Below are positions 37,935-49,827 of a stretch of 64,000 nt of DNA, piece after piece. This DNA is from Misgurnus anguillicaudatus (Eukaryota > Chordata > Actinopteri > Cypriniformes > Cobitidae). The notes beneath the pieces were generated by a model. The model ran no database searches, had not been told where the DNA came from, and saw nothing but the letters and a program-made list of their open reading frames with translations. Positions within the stretch are counted from its first letter, which is position 1. Every line of letters begins with the position of its first letter. The stretch covers positions 9,218,501-9,282,500 of the forward strand of contig NC_073351.2 in the NCBI RefSeq assembly GCF_027580225.2. Reading direction: 5' to 3'. A program made the translations under genes and the position numbers.

Positions 37935-40900
37935 TAAACAAAATCCTCCAATCTAAGAAAATAAACATTAATTTTAAAAGTCTGGTCTTCTCTTTATTGA
38001 CCTTTACAGTTTAGCTAATGAACCCAGAAAGCTAAGACTCACACCCCCTGTTTGTGCTTGTGTGCTATTTCATCTTTGTCTTCCTATCGAACTGTGCATA
38101 TTAAAATATAGAGGAAGAGCTGGCAGGCCAAGTTGTGAAAGATGAATCGGTGTGTAAAAAATGATGTAAATGAAAAACAAAATGGTAGAATATAGGCATG
38201 CCGATGCACCCCCTTGACATTTTCACAACGCCTTAAAAACGCTCTCAGGGGGAACACAGCGTGGGTCTGTACGCTTCATCCCACATTGTATTGGACTCGC
38301 GCCAAGTGGGTTTGGATCCGTAGTCAAAGATGGAAGGAAGCAACATATGGTTGTACGATCACTGTCAAGTCCTTTAAAGCAAGTCTTCACTCAGCAGCAA
38401 TCTTTGTAATGCCCCCCGCCAGCTATTTAGCAGTCATGCCTATAATGCTTGCATCTGTTTGTTAGTAAGGGCAAAAGACAAATCTGTTTGCTAAGGTATT
38501 ACTAAATTTTGACTAAAATTGTATCACTTTTGGTTCTTGCAAAATCAGGCTATTAAATGCAATTTGCAAGTAGGTTCTGGCAGTGCAAATGTGCATTCTG
38601 GAGTGAAAACATCAGGAGATGCCTATGCCAATAAGGTGATTGATGATTGGTTGTTTAATTAAAATTTCCTATCATACAGCTGCCATCATAAGCTTTCTCC
38701 TATATTCCAGTTTCCAAAGTGCGGTGTGTCTACACTTTAAACCATCTATGGGATTGTGGGATGCTGGGATTGATAGCGTTCCACCCTTAGGGTAAATCAA
38801 GCGTGCCAAACAGTTTGACAAGTAGCACATCCTGAGCGTTTTTAACTTCCTGTACAGGGACTTGGTTTAGAAATATACGCAGCTTTGAGAAACAGATGGT
38901 AGATGGTCTGTCAGGAAACGGCATATTCGGTGTGTAAAGTTTGAGCGTCAGCGGTGAAAGTCAATGGTAGTGCTGACCATCTGCCGCAGCAGGTTTCTAA
39001 AGGTAAATATTAGCTTAGGTTGACACATTGGATGAGGAGAGCTGGTAAAACAGGTATAAAAAGCCATGTATTCAGAAGGAGGGGTCTACACTTCTACAAA
39101 AACAAATTCGCACCTGCAAACAAATATTGAGTCGTACGTGCATGGAAAACTGTAGGATTCGTTACGTTCCCATCATCAATTTTGGGGAGCTAGCTTGGTA
39201 CAGTCCTGTAATGTGCAGCGTGTGCGGGATGTGCTGGCAGGCAGCGTGTCATCACTCTCCAGTACATAAACATATTAGTCTTCCTGCTGGAGATAAACTC
39301 TTCTTTTTCCCTCTCAAGGACCTGGATCGCTATTAGATTACTTGCTTACAATGGGGTGTATTTTGTAGTCTCTAAACGGGCCTTTCTGCGGTTTACCAAA
39401 TGAGATGGGCCGAATGCCACCGTTTATCTCAGAGGCCTGAAGCGGGTCCAGTGTTGTGCCTCGTGCCCGGGGAGGGACGCGGATCCGGTCACGGAGAATG
39501 GCAGCTCTGTTTGGAGCGTGATGCTGTGTGATACGGGAGGCGTCCTAGTTGGAGTGGCTTGACTCACTGCCGCAGTCTCTGCCACCGGGTCCTCCAAATG
39601 CATCCGCGTGTGGGATTGAATGAGGCGGAATCTGTGCTGCATTAAGTAGAAGCAGACACTTTATGATCGTGATCCTTGTCACTTTATGTGTACTTTTTAA
39701 AATCCTGCATCTCCAGTAAAAACTTAATTGGAAAACAAATAAATTTCAACTTTATGTCGTTGACGCCCAAGTCTCAATTCTGCATTGTGCCCATTATCAT
39801 TAAGAGACCTGGACCTGAGACCACCAGCTTTAAGTTTTAATAAACTTTACTTGCACTGTGTGATGCTTTTTGTCAAAATTAATAGATGTTTGCTAATAAA
39901 CCGAATGCTGCAAACCATGTAGGAGTTACATCAGGGACGTTGACCAGTGCTTTAACATGCAATGCATGTTTTATGTATTTAATTTTTCCAGGCGTCCCAA
40001 GTCAGTGCTCAGCACAGCAAAACAAAGTTGGTCTTTAGCTTCAGGGAAGACCCTCATGTAGGACCACCATATACCAAATATTGCTGTTGCTTTATGGGTG
40101 CACAAAAGCTACGATTCATGGTAATAAACTGATAACATGATGTTTTGTATCGTATTCCTGCACTTTCATCAATTTAGTAAGTGATCCTATTCAACCTTTT
40201 ATTTATCTTTGAGTGCATTTCAAGGACACTGTTGTACGAATGACAAATCTATTCCTGCTTTTGTCTCATGCACTCACTTTATCGCATGTTTGCTCTTTGT
40301 TTCGTCTCATAGCAACTCAACTACTCTTTATTGTATACAGATTGCTTATACTCTCCAGAAACGTCTCACCGATCCGGCCTCTATTGTTCAACACCAATGT
40401 GCAAGCTATAATTACCATCTATTGACTTTTTTGGAAGACCCCTTTAGCCCTAAAGTGGTGGTGGAGGTGGAACTGAAGGGCTCTGGTTCCTTAGTGTGTA
40501 GATTTGGGGACCGGAAACTTGTAATTACCAACAGCTTCTCCAAAAGCGGAGGCTGAACTTAACTCGTAGTGGTCCAATCAGAGCACTCAATGGGAGGAGC
40601 TTGTAGGTTTTTCCTCCTCTAAAAATGTCTCAACATTTGTTGAGCTACAATGAGCTAGACTTCTGTTTCATACTCTCTTCCCCCTCTTTTTTTATTAAGT
40701 AATATTGGCACGCTGTAGCTCGTGTTGGTTTTTTACAAGTCATTTCCTCTGTTTCGACCCTGTCACGGTAGCGAATGCGGACGGAAACAGGGTCAGACCG
40801 AGGTGTACAAAGACGCAGGTGTTCCCAAAGGTAGCAGTGCAGAGGTTGCCAGCCTTCTATCTGTCAAACCCAATTAATCATTCAGTCTGTCGTCTCCCGA

Positions 40901-41293
40901 GTCCTTGCTGATGGGACTTTACACTCCAGTCAAAAACATTTCATCCGTCCAGGCTTGAGTACATGTGAAATGAAGTGTTTGATGTGTTTACTTAAAAAAA
41001 AAAACCTTAATTATTTCTTAGAAGGTACCGCGGCGGCAAATAAACAGTGTTATTATTTAGTGCTCATAGTAGGTTTTAAATCATTATTTTACTACGAACA
41101 TCCTCTTTTGTGAGTCTTGTTGAGGATAGCTGTGATCAGTTTTGCTGTATTACTCTGGCAGAAGTGAAAATAGACTTACAAAAAAAGGAGAAGAATATCA
41201 AATAGATCTGAGGGTGTTTGGGCAAGAAAGCAACCAGCTAGCAAATCAGAACACATCAAAGCAACCTAAAATGATCTTTCATGTTCTTAAAGC
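37935..41293. other. no gene recognised
   Basis: A 115-codon frame at 40209-40556 and shorter frames show no family or splice context. A poly-A run lies near 40993. Otherwise intron-like. Confidence 0.45.
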
Positions 41294-42003
41294 CAGGGTT
41301 TCCACGGGCCCTTGAAATCCTTGAAAGTTTGTGAATCTGGGAGAAATAATTCAAGGCCCTGGGAAGTTTTTGAAAATATACATACATAGATACAGGTCAT
41401 TGAAAGTGCTATTTCAATCTATTTTATGCAAGTAGTTTTATGCATATTATTTCCTATGTAGTGTAGGATAATATCATAAAAATTCTAGACTTTTTAAGCA
41501 CACGTGTTAAACTGTTCACTTTAAATGCTTATATCTTCTTTATACGAATGTTAATTTATACCAAAATGCTTTTTTGCATAGTTGTGTTTGACACATGAAA
41601 ATGCTTTGGGTTACGTATGTGATGGGGACCGAGAGACTGCGTCTCCCTTGCCATACTTCCTGCGTCCCTGTAACGCCGTCTTTGGCAATATTTCAGATAG
41701 CGATATACTTCTTGGCTCCGGCGTCACCCTGTCTTAAATTGTTAAGCCTCACTTTTGGTTGAATTTTATATACACATTCAGACGCACTTACACCTGGAGG
41801 CGTCCCCAAAGTGTCACCGCAGCGACGCAGCGCGAGTTCCCTCGAAAGGGAACTGTAACAATGTATCTTAAAAAGGTAACACGGTAACCTTGCTCTCACT
41901 TGAAATGTGTCCCCACATTTAGTCGTTGAATTTGAGGGTATTGGACCTGGAAAGTCCTTGAAAGGTCCTTGAATTTGAAGTTAACTAGGGTGTGGAAACT
42001 CTG
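41294..42003. mobile_element. composite TE, copy 2 (both ends present)
   Basis: The outer element starts CAGGGTTTCCACGGG and ends GGTGTGGAAACTCTG. The 6-base TAAAGC occurs immediately on both sides (41288-41293 and 42004-42009). From about 41607 to 41859 it holds an inner element with ends GGGTTACGTATGTG and CGAAAGGGAACTGTAAC. The sister copy is 16638-17170. Confidence 0.8.
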
Positions 42004-42015
42004 TAAAGCACTTAA

Positions 42016-42280
42016 AGGGATAGTTCACCCAAAAATGAAAATTCTGTCATCACTTTCTTACTCTCATGTTGTTACAAACCTGTAAAAAATTTACACGAAG
42101 AAAAATATTTTGAGGAATGTTTGTAACCAAACCAATCATGAGCCCCATTCACTTCCATAGTAGGAATATTTGGTTGTATATATCTTCCTTCGTGTTCATA
42201 AAAACAAAGAAATGTATATAGGTTTTAATCAACATGAGGGTGAGTAAATGATGACAGAATATTTTTTGTGAACTATCCAT
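42016..42280. mobile_element. TTAA-flanked foldback MITE, copy 3
   Basis: Left end AGGGATAGTTCACCCAAAAA; right end GTGAACTATCCAT in inverted form; TTAA at 42012-42015 and 42281-42284. The arms also pair internally (ACTCTCATGTTGTT against CAACATGAGGGTGAG). It starts only 8 bases after the composite TE ends. Confidence 0.88.
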
Positions 42281-42284
42281 TTAA

Positions 42285-44104
42285 CACCAACATTCTTATT
42301 TTCAAAAGTATATACAAAAATAGATTTTTTCTTTACATTCAAGGTCGGCATCAAGCATTCATCCTGCTTGTGAGATTTGCGCAGTTGTGACCATGAAATT
42401 TGTGTTTTAATAACCTTTAGCCACTTAAATACGTCACTAGTACTCTTGTGTGTATTGGAGACAAAACTGCACATACATCTCTATATCCCCCCCCCCTCTC
42501 TCCCTTTGAATGAATGACAGGTTTCAGCCCCGCTGGTCATGAGACCCGATTAGTTTTTCTCAAATTTACATATTTCCCAGATTCTATTTCAAATACCCTC
42601 AAGACCCGAAAGTAGAATTTAAACACTTGCCTTTACACGTTGAACAAAGATAAATGATGTTACCCACAAGCCCATCCTCAAACCAGTTTTTCCGCTTTAC
42701 TTAAAATGGCCTACCCGTACTATTAACAGCAGAATGCTGATCTCGGATCAGTAATAGACCCTAGTCTCTTCAGAATCATCTGTTACGGCCTTGTTGTCAA
42801 CAGATACTTTGAACCTTTGCCTGTATGAATTGTTGGACTTTTTCCTTTATTTTCTTTCCTTCCCCTGCAGGATTTTCAACTTTTATGAGTGGCGTGATTA
42901 AGCACGCAGGCATAAAGTTGCTTCCTCTTTGCTAAGGTCTCTCCATAGGAGGTAATTACCTCTTTTACTAGTCATAAATAAGAAAGAGGAGGACAAGGCA
43001 GGTGAGGGTAGATGGTTTAGTATGTGTTTGTGCAGGAAGCGAGGCCAGGAGGACAACACAGCAGAAATTTATCCACGTGTGGATGTCTAGTTTTGAAACA
43101 CAACAGAAGTCACGAGCCCACGAGGGACGCATCTGCCTCAGACTTAAACTATGTGTTCCTGGAACGGGAAGTTGGCGATTGAACATATGGCCATTGTGAG
43201 GAAGCTTAAAGTAAGACGAGCTTGTTATCTGGTCAGGTGTTGAGGATGTAGAGACAAAGAAATTGTATGAATGAAAACAGGGGTGAGAAGAAAATCAAGG
43301 GGGTGTAAAGTAACAGAAGTATGAGTAAAAATGAGACGGGGAGGAAAGAATGGTGAGAAAGGGGGTGTTGGGATGGAGTGTTGACACATTGATCTCAGCT
43401 GGAGGGGCATAAGAAGGTCACCGTGAAGACAAAGGCCAGGGGCTTGCCAAAACAAGACGCAAAGGCATGGGGCCATGTTTGACTGGGGGCGCTTGGTATT
43501 TAGGGTTATCTGGAAAGATAAAACGGTTTGTTTCAATCGAGGACTGCAGAAGCATCTCCATACCCTTGAACTCCTGAAAGCCATCACGGGATAAAGAGTA
43601 ACCGTGTTGGCTTACTACTAATTGCCCGGCTTCTTTATTGTAGCTTAATTCGAGTGGCATCATTGTGGGCACACTCAGGCTGGTTCCAACATTATTTCCT
43701 TTAATAGGTGCTCGAGGCTGTCACAGACATGTTTACCAATGAGAAATAATTAGGATGGAGTAGTGTGGGAGGGTTTGGCAAGGATTAGAGTCGGGGGGGA
43801 ATCTGCCCTCATTACGCATGCAGGGAACGTCTACATCCGATGCTCTTTAAGACCTCACGCTGCCTGTAAACATTGCTGCTTTACTTGTTATTTGTTCTGT
43901 TTGTCGGGAAAGGTGATGTTTGAGGTATTACACATAGCATGCTAATAGTTATGGATTAGCACTATGGATGCACATTTTTTATGTTTTTCAAAACAGTGAA
44001 TTAACAAAGAGAGTTTCATATACAGTTCTTCTGCATTCTATTATGCTTCATAATTTGATAGCTTCACTTTAATAGCTTCTGTTTCTCTCTTTTTCTCTGT
44101 GCAG
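42285..44104. other. 3' end of probable intron 1, with acceptor
   Basis: No coding signal until the V-domain exon. It ends in a pyrimidine-rich tract (TTTCTCTCTTTTTCTCTGTG) and the acceptor AG at 44103-44104. A poly-C run lies near 42487. Confidence 0.6.
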
Positions 44105-44479
44105 CGGGGAATGGGCAGGCAGTGCAGACGGACCCCAGCAAATCTGGATTCGTGGGTGATACGGTCGAGCTGCGCTGTCTCTTCATCAACAGTAAACCAC
44201 CAGTGAAGATCTCTCAGGTCACCTGGCAAAAGCTGATAAATGGGACCAAGCAAAACGTGGCCACCGCTAACCCGGCTTTGGGAGTATCAGTTCTGCCCCC
44301 TTTCAAGGACCGCGTGAGCTTCAAGCATCCCGCGGTGCGCCAAAGGACCCCTTCTTCTCTCGAAGACACCACCATTGTGTTCAGCAGCCTGCGGCTCTCG
44401 GATGAGGCGGCCTACATCTGCGAGTACACCACCTTTCCAGCAGGCAACAGGGAGAATATGGTCAACCTGACTGTCTTTG
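44105..44479 (+). CDS. nectin1: nectin-1 exon: V-type Ig domain (partial gene)
   Basis: Encodes the membrane-distal V-type Ig domain of nectin-1, a homophilic/heterophilic adhesion receptor of adherens junctions. The exon follows a pyrimidine tract and CAG acceptor (AG 44103-44104) and ends at a GT donor (44480-44481). Both flanking introns are phase 1. It supplies fragment residues 1-125. The Ig cysteines are Cys25 and Cys106, the core Trp is Trp41 in the motif QVTWQK, and the 'D.A.YIC' motif spans 100-106. The FG-loop motif TFPAGNREN, typical of nectins, is at 110-118. N-glycosylation sequons lie at Asn46 (NGT) and Asn121 (NLT). Residues 79-86 appear to be an insertion relative to mammalian nectin-1. 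The upstream signal-peptide exon was not found. Nectin-1 is preferred over nectin-2, -3 and -4 because of the downstream exons. Whether it is teleost paralogue a or b cannot be decided here. Confidence 0.95.
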
Positions 44480-44578
44480 GTAATGCCACAACACTGGGAG
44501 ACTGCACAGATATAGGAATGATTTTCTGACCTCATTTAAGAATATTACATTTACAATTACACATTTCTTAGACGTCTT

Positions 44579-44824
44579 CAGTGTTTCCCATACATTGATT
44601 TATTTGTGGTGACCACCATTTAAAACAGCTTAATTCGGCTTAAAATACAATTTGATATATAATACAGATCAAATACAGATACAGATCAAAGAGTAGAAGT
44701 GAAACATATTTCAGGTGCAACACTAGATCAAACGCAAACACGACATGATGATGTCACATATATGCTAATTAGCGGGTGACGTCATCACCACCACAGTCTC
44801 CTCAAAATCCTGTGGGAAACACTG
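44579..44824. mobile_element. TIR MITE (CAGTGTTTCCCATA ends)
   Basis: Ends CAGTGTTTCCCA and TGTGGGAAACACTG in inverted orientation, about 246 bp. CGTCTT lies directly outside both ends (44573-44578 and 44825-44830). It starts 100 bp after the V-exon donor. Confidence 0.85.
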
Positions 44825-44840
44825 CGTCTTTATTCGAAAC

Positions 44841-45141
44841 TAGGGCTGAAAAACTATTAATCGTGACTAATCGTATGCAGAATAAAAGTTAAACTGTGTA
44901 CTCTGTTTAATGATTGTGTATATATAAATACAGACACATGCATGTATAATTTTAAGAAAACAAATCTTTTTATAATATAAAAAATTTATACACATGTAAA
45001 TATTACTTAAATATGTATACATGCATGTGTGTGTATATTTAAATATATACAATCATTAGAAAAAGTACACAAACACATTTGATGTAAACTAAACCTTTAT
45101 TCTGCAAACGATTAGTCGCGATTAATCATTTTGCAGCCCTA
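44841..45141. mobile_element. hAT-like MITE (TAGGGCTG ends)
   Basis: Ends TAGGGCTG and CAGCCCTA. Flanking 8-mers TTCGAAAC (44833-44840) and TTCGCAAC (45142-45149) match at 7 of 8 bases, as expected for a hAT target duplication. Subterminal ATTAATCGTGACTAATCG is mirrored near the right end. Confidence 0.85.
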
Positions 45142-45232
45142 TTCGCAACTACTTACAAATGTGAGGAAAAAACAATAAAGACATTTATTTTAGGGAAGCA
45201 ACATTGGATCATACATTGGACCTTTTTAGTGA

Positions 45233-45590
45233 TACTGGACCACAAAATCAGCCATAGGGGGTCAATTTTCTGAAAGTTATATATTTATATGTAAACTTAT
45301 ATAATATTTGGCCGAGATACAAATATAAAATAGTGGAATCTTAGGGTGCAAAAAATACTGAGAAAATCACCTTTAAAGTTGTCCAAATGAAGTTCTTAGC
45401 AGCTGCATCCACTCAAAAAAGTTTTTATATATTTATGGTTAGAAATCTACAAAACGTCTTCATGGAACATGATCTTATTTTCTAAATGATTTTTGGCATA
45501 AAAGAAAAGTCAATTATTTTGAGCCATACAATGTATTGGTGGCTATTGCTACAAATATACCTGTGCGACTTAATGTTTTGTGGTCCAGGC
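45233..45590. mobile_element. foldback MITE (CTGGACCACAAAA ends)
   Basis: The left TACTGGACCACAAAATCA is inverted at the right as TGTTTTGTGGTCCAGG. Non-coding interior, about 358 bp. No clear target duplication. Confidence 0.7.
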
Positions 45591-45743
45591 CACATTTGTT
45601 ACACACAAGCAGATCAAATTTGTAAGTTAAACATATTCCTCAACATATTTGTATGTAAATTGTCATGACAAAATAGACCAACTTTATTTAAAACATTTTT
45701 TTTGTTGAGTAAATCGTTCATAAAGCTTTTCTTATATATATAT

Positions 45744-47048
45744 TAGGGCTGTCAAAATTAACGCGTTAATAACACGTTAACGCAAATTCATTTTAACGCC
45801 ACTAATTTTTTTAACGGAGATTAACGCAACGCGCAATTTCTGTTTGACCCTTGCTCCAGCCCATAGTTGAATGAACAGAGACGCAGACAAATGTGACTCT
45901 CTCTAAATGAGTAAAATGTTTTCATAGAAATAAGAACATTAAGCAAATCGTCTACCAAATCCAATGCTCTAAATGCTCGTTGGACATCTGAAATGATCTT
46001 TATTTATACGTCTGAGAGGTGTAACGTTACCGTCCTCCTAATGCTTAATCTAATACAAAGATGCGTCTCAATTCATTTTGGTTTCGCTTTTATGCATGAC
46101 TTAGAAAATAGACTGCAGGACTTGCTTGATGTTAAAAGAGTCATTAAGAGAGATAAAGTTCGGTACCTGATTAATGTTAAAGAGTTATTAAGAGCGACAA
46201 GACTCAAAAGCGATCCCCTCACGCTGACTGACTGATATCTGAAGCGCGTGCACACAGATGCGCGAGTGCGCGACCCGGATATATAGACATCTACACAAAA
46301 TTACAGTTTTACAAATATCTGTTTTGATAAGAATTCACGCAGGTAGGCTCTATAATCTGTTATGTTTTAAGTAAATGTTTGGTTAACTGTTGGGTAAAAC
46401 TATCTGATGTGTAACATTATATTAGATCACTTAGATTTTAAGCAGTCTGTCTCAATGTCAATCAAACAAAAGGAAAAAAAGTTGAACATACATTGATGAT
46501 GTTTTTGCTTTGTGTGTGCTAAATCTATTAGTTTAACCAGTGATTTTAAGGTATTGATGTGGTAATATAATGTATGGATGTGGAAATTTTTGTGGTAATT
46601 TGACTCTTTCAACTTCAAACACGTGTAGTTCTGTCATATTTTGTTATATTTCAACAAATCATGCATTGTTCTATGTTTTAATAGAGAATGTCAAAATATG
46701 AACAACTATTTTTTAAAAATTTGCTAATTCCGACTCAACTTGCCTGCACATGTCACAAATGATGCAGCAGCAAACAAAAATGGAGAAAGAAAAATCTTCT
46801 GAAAGGGAAATTCATATACAAAACAATGGCTGGTGATTCTGTTAAAATGTAAACTGGCTGTTGTTAACATACATTTGCATAAAGCATCTATATTTTTATA
46901 TATGATTATAATATTAAAAACCTGAAAAGTGTTAAATTAGGTTAATTTTAGATTGTATAAAAATGTGCTATTAATTTGCGATTAATCGAATTTAACTCAT
47001 GAAATCATGCGATTAATCTAGATTAATTTTTTTAATCTATTGACAGCC

Positions 47049-47051
<3 letters not shown>
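45744..47051. mobile_element. large hAT-like non-autonomous element
   Basis: Ends TAGGGCTGTCAAAATTAACG and TTGACAGCCCTA, about 1.3 kb, inserted in TATATATA. Subterminal repeats of the ACGCGTTAA and GCGATTAAT kind lie at both ends. No transposase frame survives. The 80-codon frame at 45993-46235 shows no recognised motif. Confidence 0.85.
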
Positions 47052-47142
<91 letters not shown>

Positions 47143-47143
47143 T
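47052..47143. repeat. (TA)n then poly-T tract
   Basis: About 74 bases of uninterrupted TA directly after the hAT-like element, then a T run (47126-47143). It probably expanded from the TA-rich insertion site. Confidence 0.95.
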
Positions 47144-49827
47144 ATCGTAGAAATGTTCACGCACAGGAAGTGATGATTAACATTACAGTGGTTAAATTTG
47201 TACTGCTAATATTTCATAAATGAGTCCCACAAATTTTTCATACTGTAAATATATGAGGTTTGTGTCTCACAATTGAGGTCTAATATTATTTCAGTACACA
47301 AAGTAACAATTCAGTCAAACCTATGACTATTAGTTAACCTGCTGTACCTTATAAACACAGTATTGGTTACAGTACAACTAAAGATAAAGATCAATTAAAC
47401 GCAGCTTGCTCGTGGCTCACATACAGTATAACTTCACTGAGAGCACTGAACTTTCTTGAATATTTTCAGCACTATCAGCTTAGCACTATGAGGTGAGATA
47501 TTACCAATCAAAGGTGTCATATGTTAATGGGTGCTTCAGCAATATTTTATTCATGACCATGGGAACCCTTGAGGAACGTCGTCTTTGTTTTTCACCGTCT
47601 TGTTTGTGATGTGTTTGCTCCAACCTTCAATGCACTTGAACTGTATTGATCAATTTTCACCATGCTAGTCCTGCTATGTTACCAACACAAAAACACAAAG
47701 AATAGTGTGTAGGCTTGTTTCCCTGGCTTTTATTCAGTTCAACCAAAAATGAAAATATTATCATCGTATTCTCACCCTCGTGTCATCCCGACCCCATATT
47801 ATTAAGTCCAAGCAGTTTATTTCCATACAGCAGAAGTCGATGGTAATTTATGCTGCCAAGCTCCAAAAAGCACAAAAGGCACCATAAAACTATCATAAAA
47901 GTGCTATATTTCAAGTCTTAAGCGACATAGCTTTGGGTGAAGAGCAGAGAGAAAAATGTTATTGAATTATTCACTCAGAATCTTCTGCCAGAGCTCACAT
48001 ATCACATTCACGCTTTCAGCTCAACGAATAAAATTGTATCTTGATACGTGTCACGTCAAGTATGACACAATTGACGGCAAACGCCATCCGTTCTCACATA
48101 GCTGTAAAGTATCTGACTGTAAATGAGATTCCTAAACAATGGGGAAGTTAGTAAACAGTAAAGAACTTAAATGCAGGATGTTCTTAAATTTCAGCTAAAA
48201 TATCAGGAACTGTTCACACCACAGATGATGACTATAAATAAAAATTCTAAAAATAAATTTAATTAGGGCTGTCAAAACGTTAATCGCATAAAAAATAAAA
48301 GTTTTTGTTTGCATAATATATTTGTGTGGGAATTGTGTGCAATTATTATGTACTATATAAACACACATACATGTATAAATGTAAGAACATTTTATTTATT
48401 TAAATCTTTTTTACGCAATTAAAAAATTTTTTTTTAGCATACTTAACTGATCAAACGTATTATATGTTCTCCTAAACACTTACATGATTGTTAATTACTA
48501 ATGTTTCCTGTAACTTGTAAATTCTTTTAAATTATATATTTTTTAATTTAAAATTATACTATATGTAGCAGAAAGCACTATACACATTTAATTATAGTAG
48601 TATCGGTCAGGTATCGGTATCAGTTGATATTGGAATTCTGGTATCAGAATCGGATAAGAAATTAAAAAGTGGTATCGTGACATCCCTTCTTGAAAGTGAA
48701 CTAGTACCACTTGAAGTGGTAGGTACTGTACACAATGGGAAACACCCCTAAAAGTGAGCCGTACCAAGCCATACTATGCAGTGAATAATGACACATGCAA
48801 GTAATTTATGCTAACATTTTCATTTCAGTTGAACTATCCATTTAATAAATGATGCCTTAAACTGAAATCAATAAATGCTTTTAAGACACACTATAAGTTT
48901 AGCAATATCTCTTTTGGTAAGCAAATCAAGTTCAGAAAGACAAAACGCACATTACGCCTGTGTATGCGTGTGAGAAGTGAGCAGTATTTAGTTAGAGAAG
49001 TAGGTTACGCTCCTACTGATGGCAGGTCCAATTAGAAATAAAGTGTTGATATGTTTTCCATTAACACAGTCAAAGAGGAGTAGCTTGGCTCAAGCACAGT
49101 GTTTTTTTACTTGTGTGGCTTGTTAACTCCCAAACCCATTTTGTATATCACGTTCACAGGCGTCCTTTGAGAGCTCTGACAAGCTGCGAGTTTAAGCAAC
49201 CTGCATGGAGATAACCGGCTCAGTGGTTTCAAAGAGCCTCTTCATGTCATATCAACCCCCGCCACAAACCTCAATCCCCCACTATCAACACTTCCCGACA
49301 CGTACTCACACCAACATGCATCTTCTCTTTTGATGCGGCCCCTGGTTAATTGCTAATTGGCAGCCCATGAAGGTTCGAGATTGAATGATTTTGGGCACCG
49401 TGAGAAACCAAGGGTTTTTGAGTGATGCTTTCACTTTGAACACTGTGATGGCAACAAAAATAATTAGTGAATCACTTGATTTGTACTGACAGTAAAATAC
49501 CTCTGAACGAGATTAACGTATTAGAGGCGGTGGATCCCAAAACATCCTACATAAACATGTTTTCTTTAATTTAATCTTTTTCAACTCTCAAGGGCACCTA
49601 GCAGTATTCAAGGCCATTGTTGTTTGTAGGGAGAGGTTTTATGTTAGATAAACACATTTTAGATAGCATACTGTAGCATATAAATCTAAGTATTCATTAA
49701 ACTCAACATTTCAACCGTTACCAAGGTTACAGTTGTGTTGTATCCAAATGCTTTACTTCATTTCTGTGGGAGCTTATAATTTATGGACCCTTACGAAAAT
49801 TAACCATTTTTTGTCTGGTGAAAGTGT
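47144..49827. other. intron 2 middle: TE fragments, no gene
   Basis: Fragments visible: 47740-47960, a foldback-MITE arm (CAACCAAAAATGAAAATATT, TCTCACCCTCGTGTCAT); 48264-48425, a left end TAGGGCTGTCAAAACGTTAA without partner; 48600-48688, a right end with ATCGGTATC words and GTGACATCCCTT; 48817-48845, a right end GAACTATCCATTTAA. The remainder is unremarkable. Confidence 0.55.

Noticed and set aside
40209..40556. 115-codon ORF
   Set aside because: No domain or family recognised and no splice signals at its edges that would extend it.
43225..43587. 120-codon antisense ORF just upstream of the V exon
   Set aside because: Low-complexity Pro/Phe/Leu-rich translation of purine-rich intron; no family.
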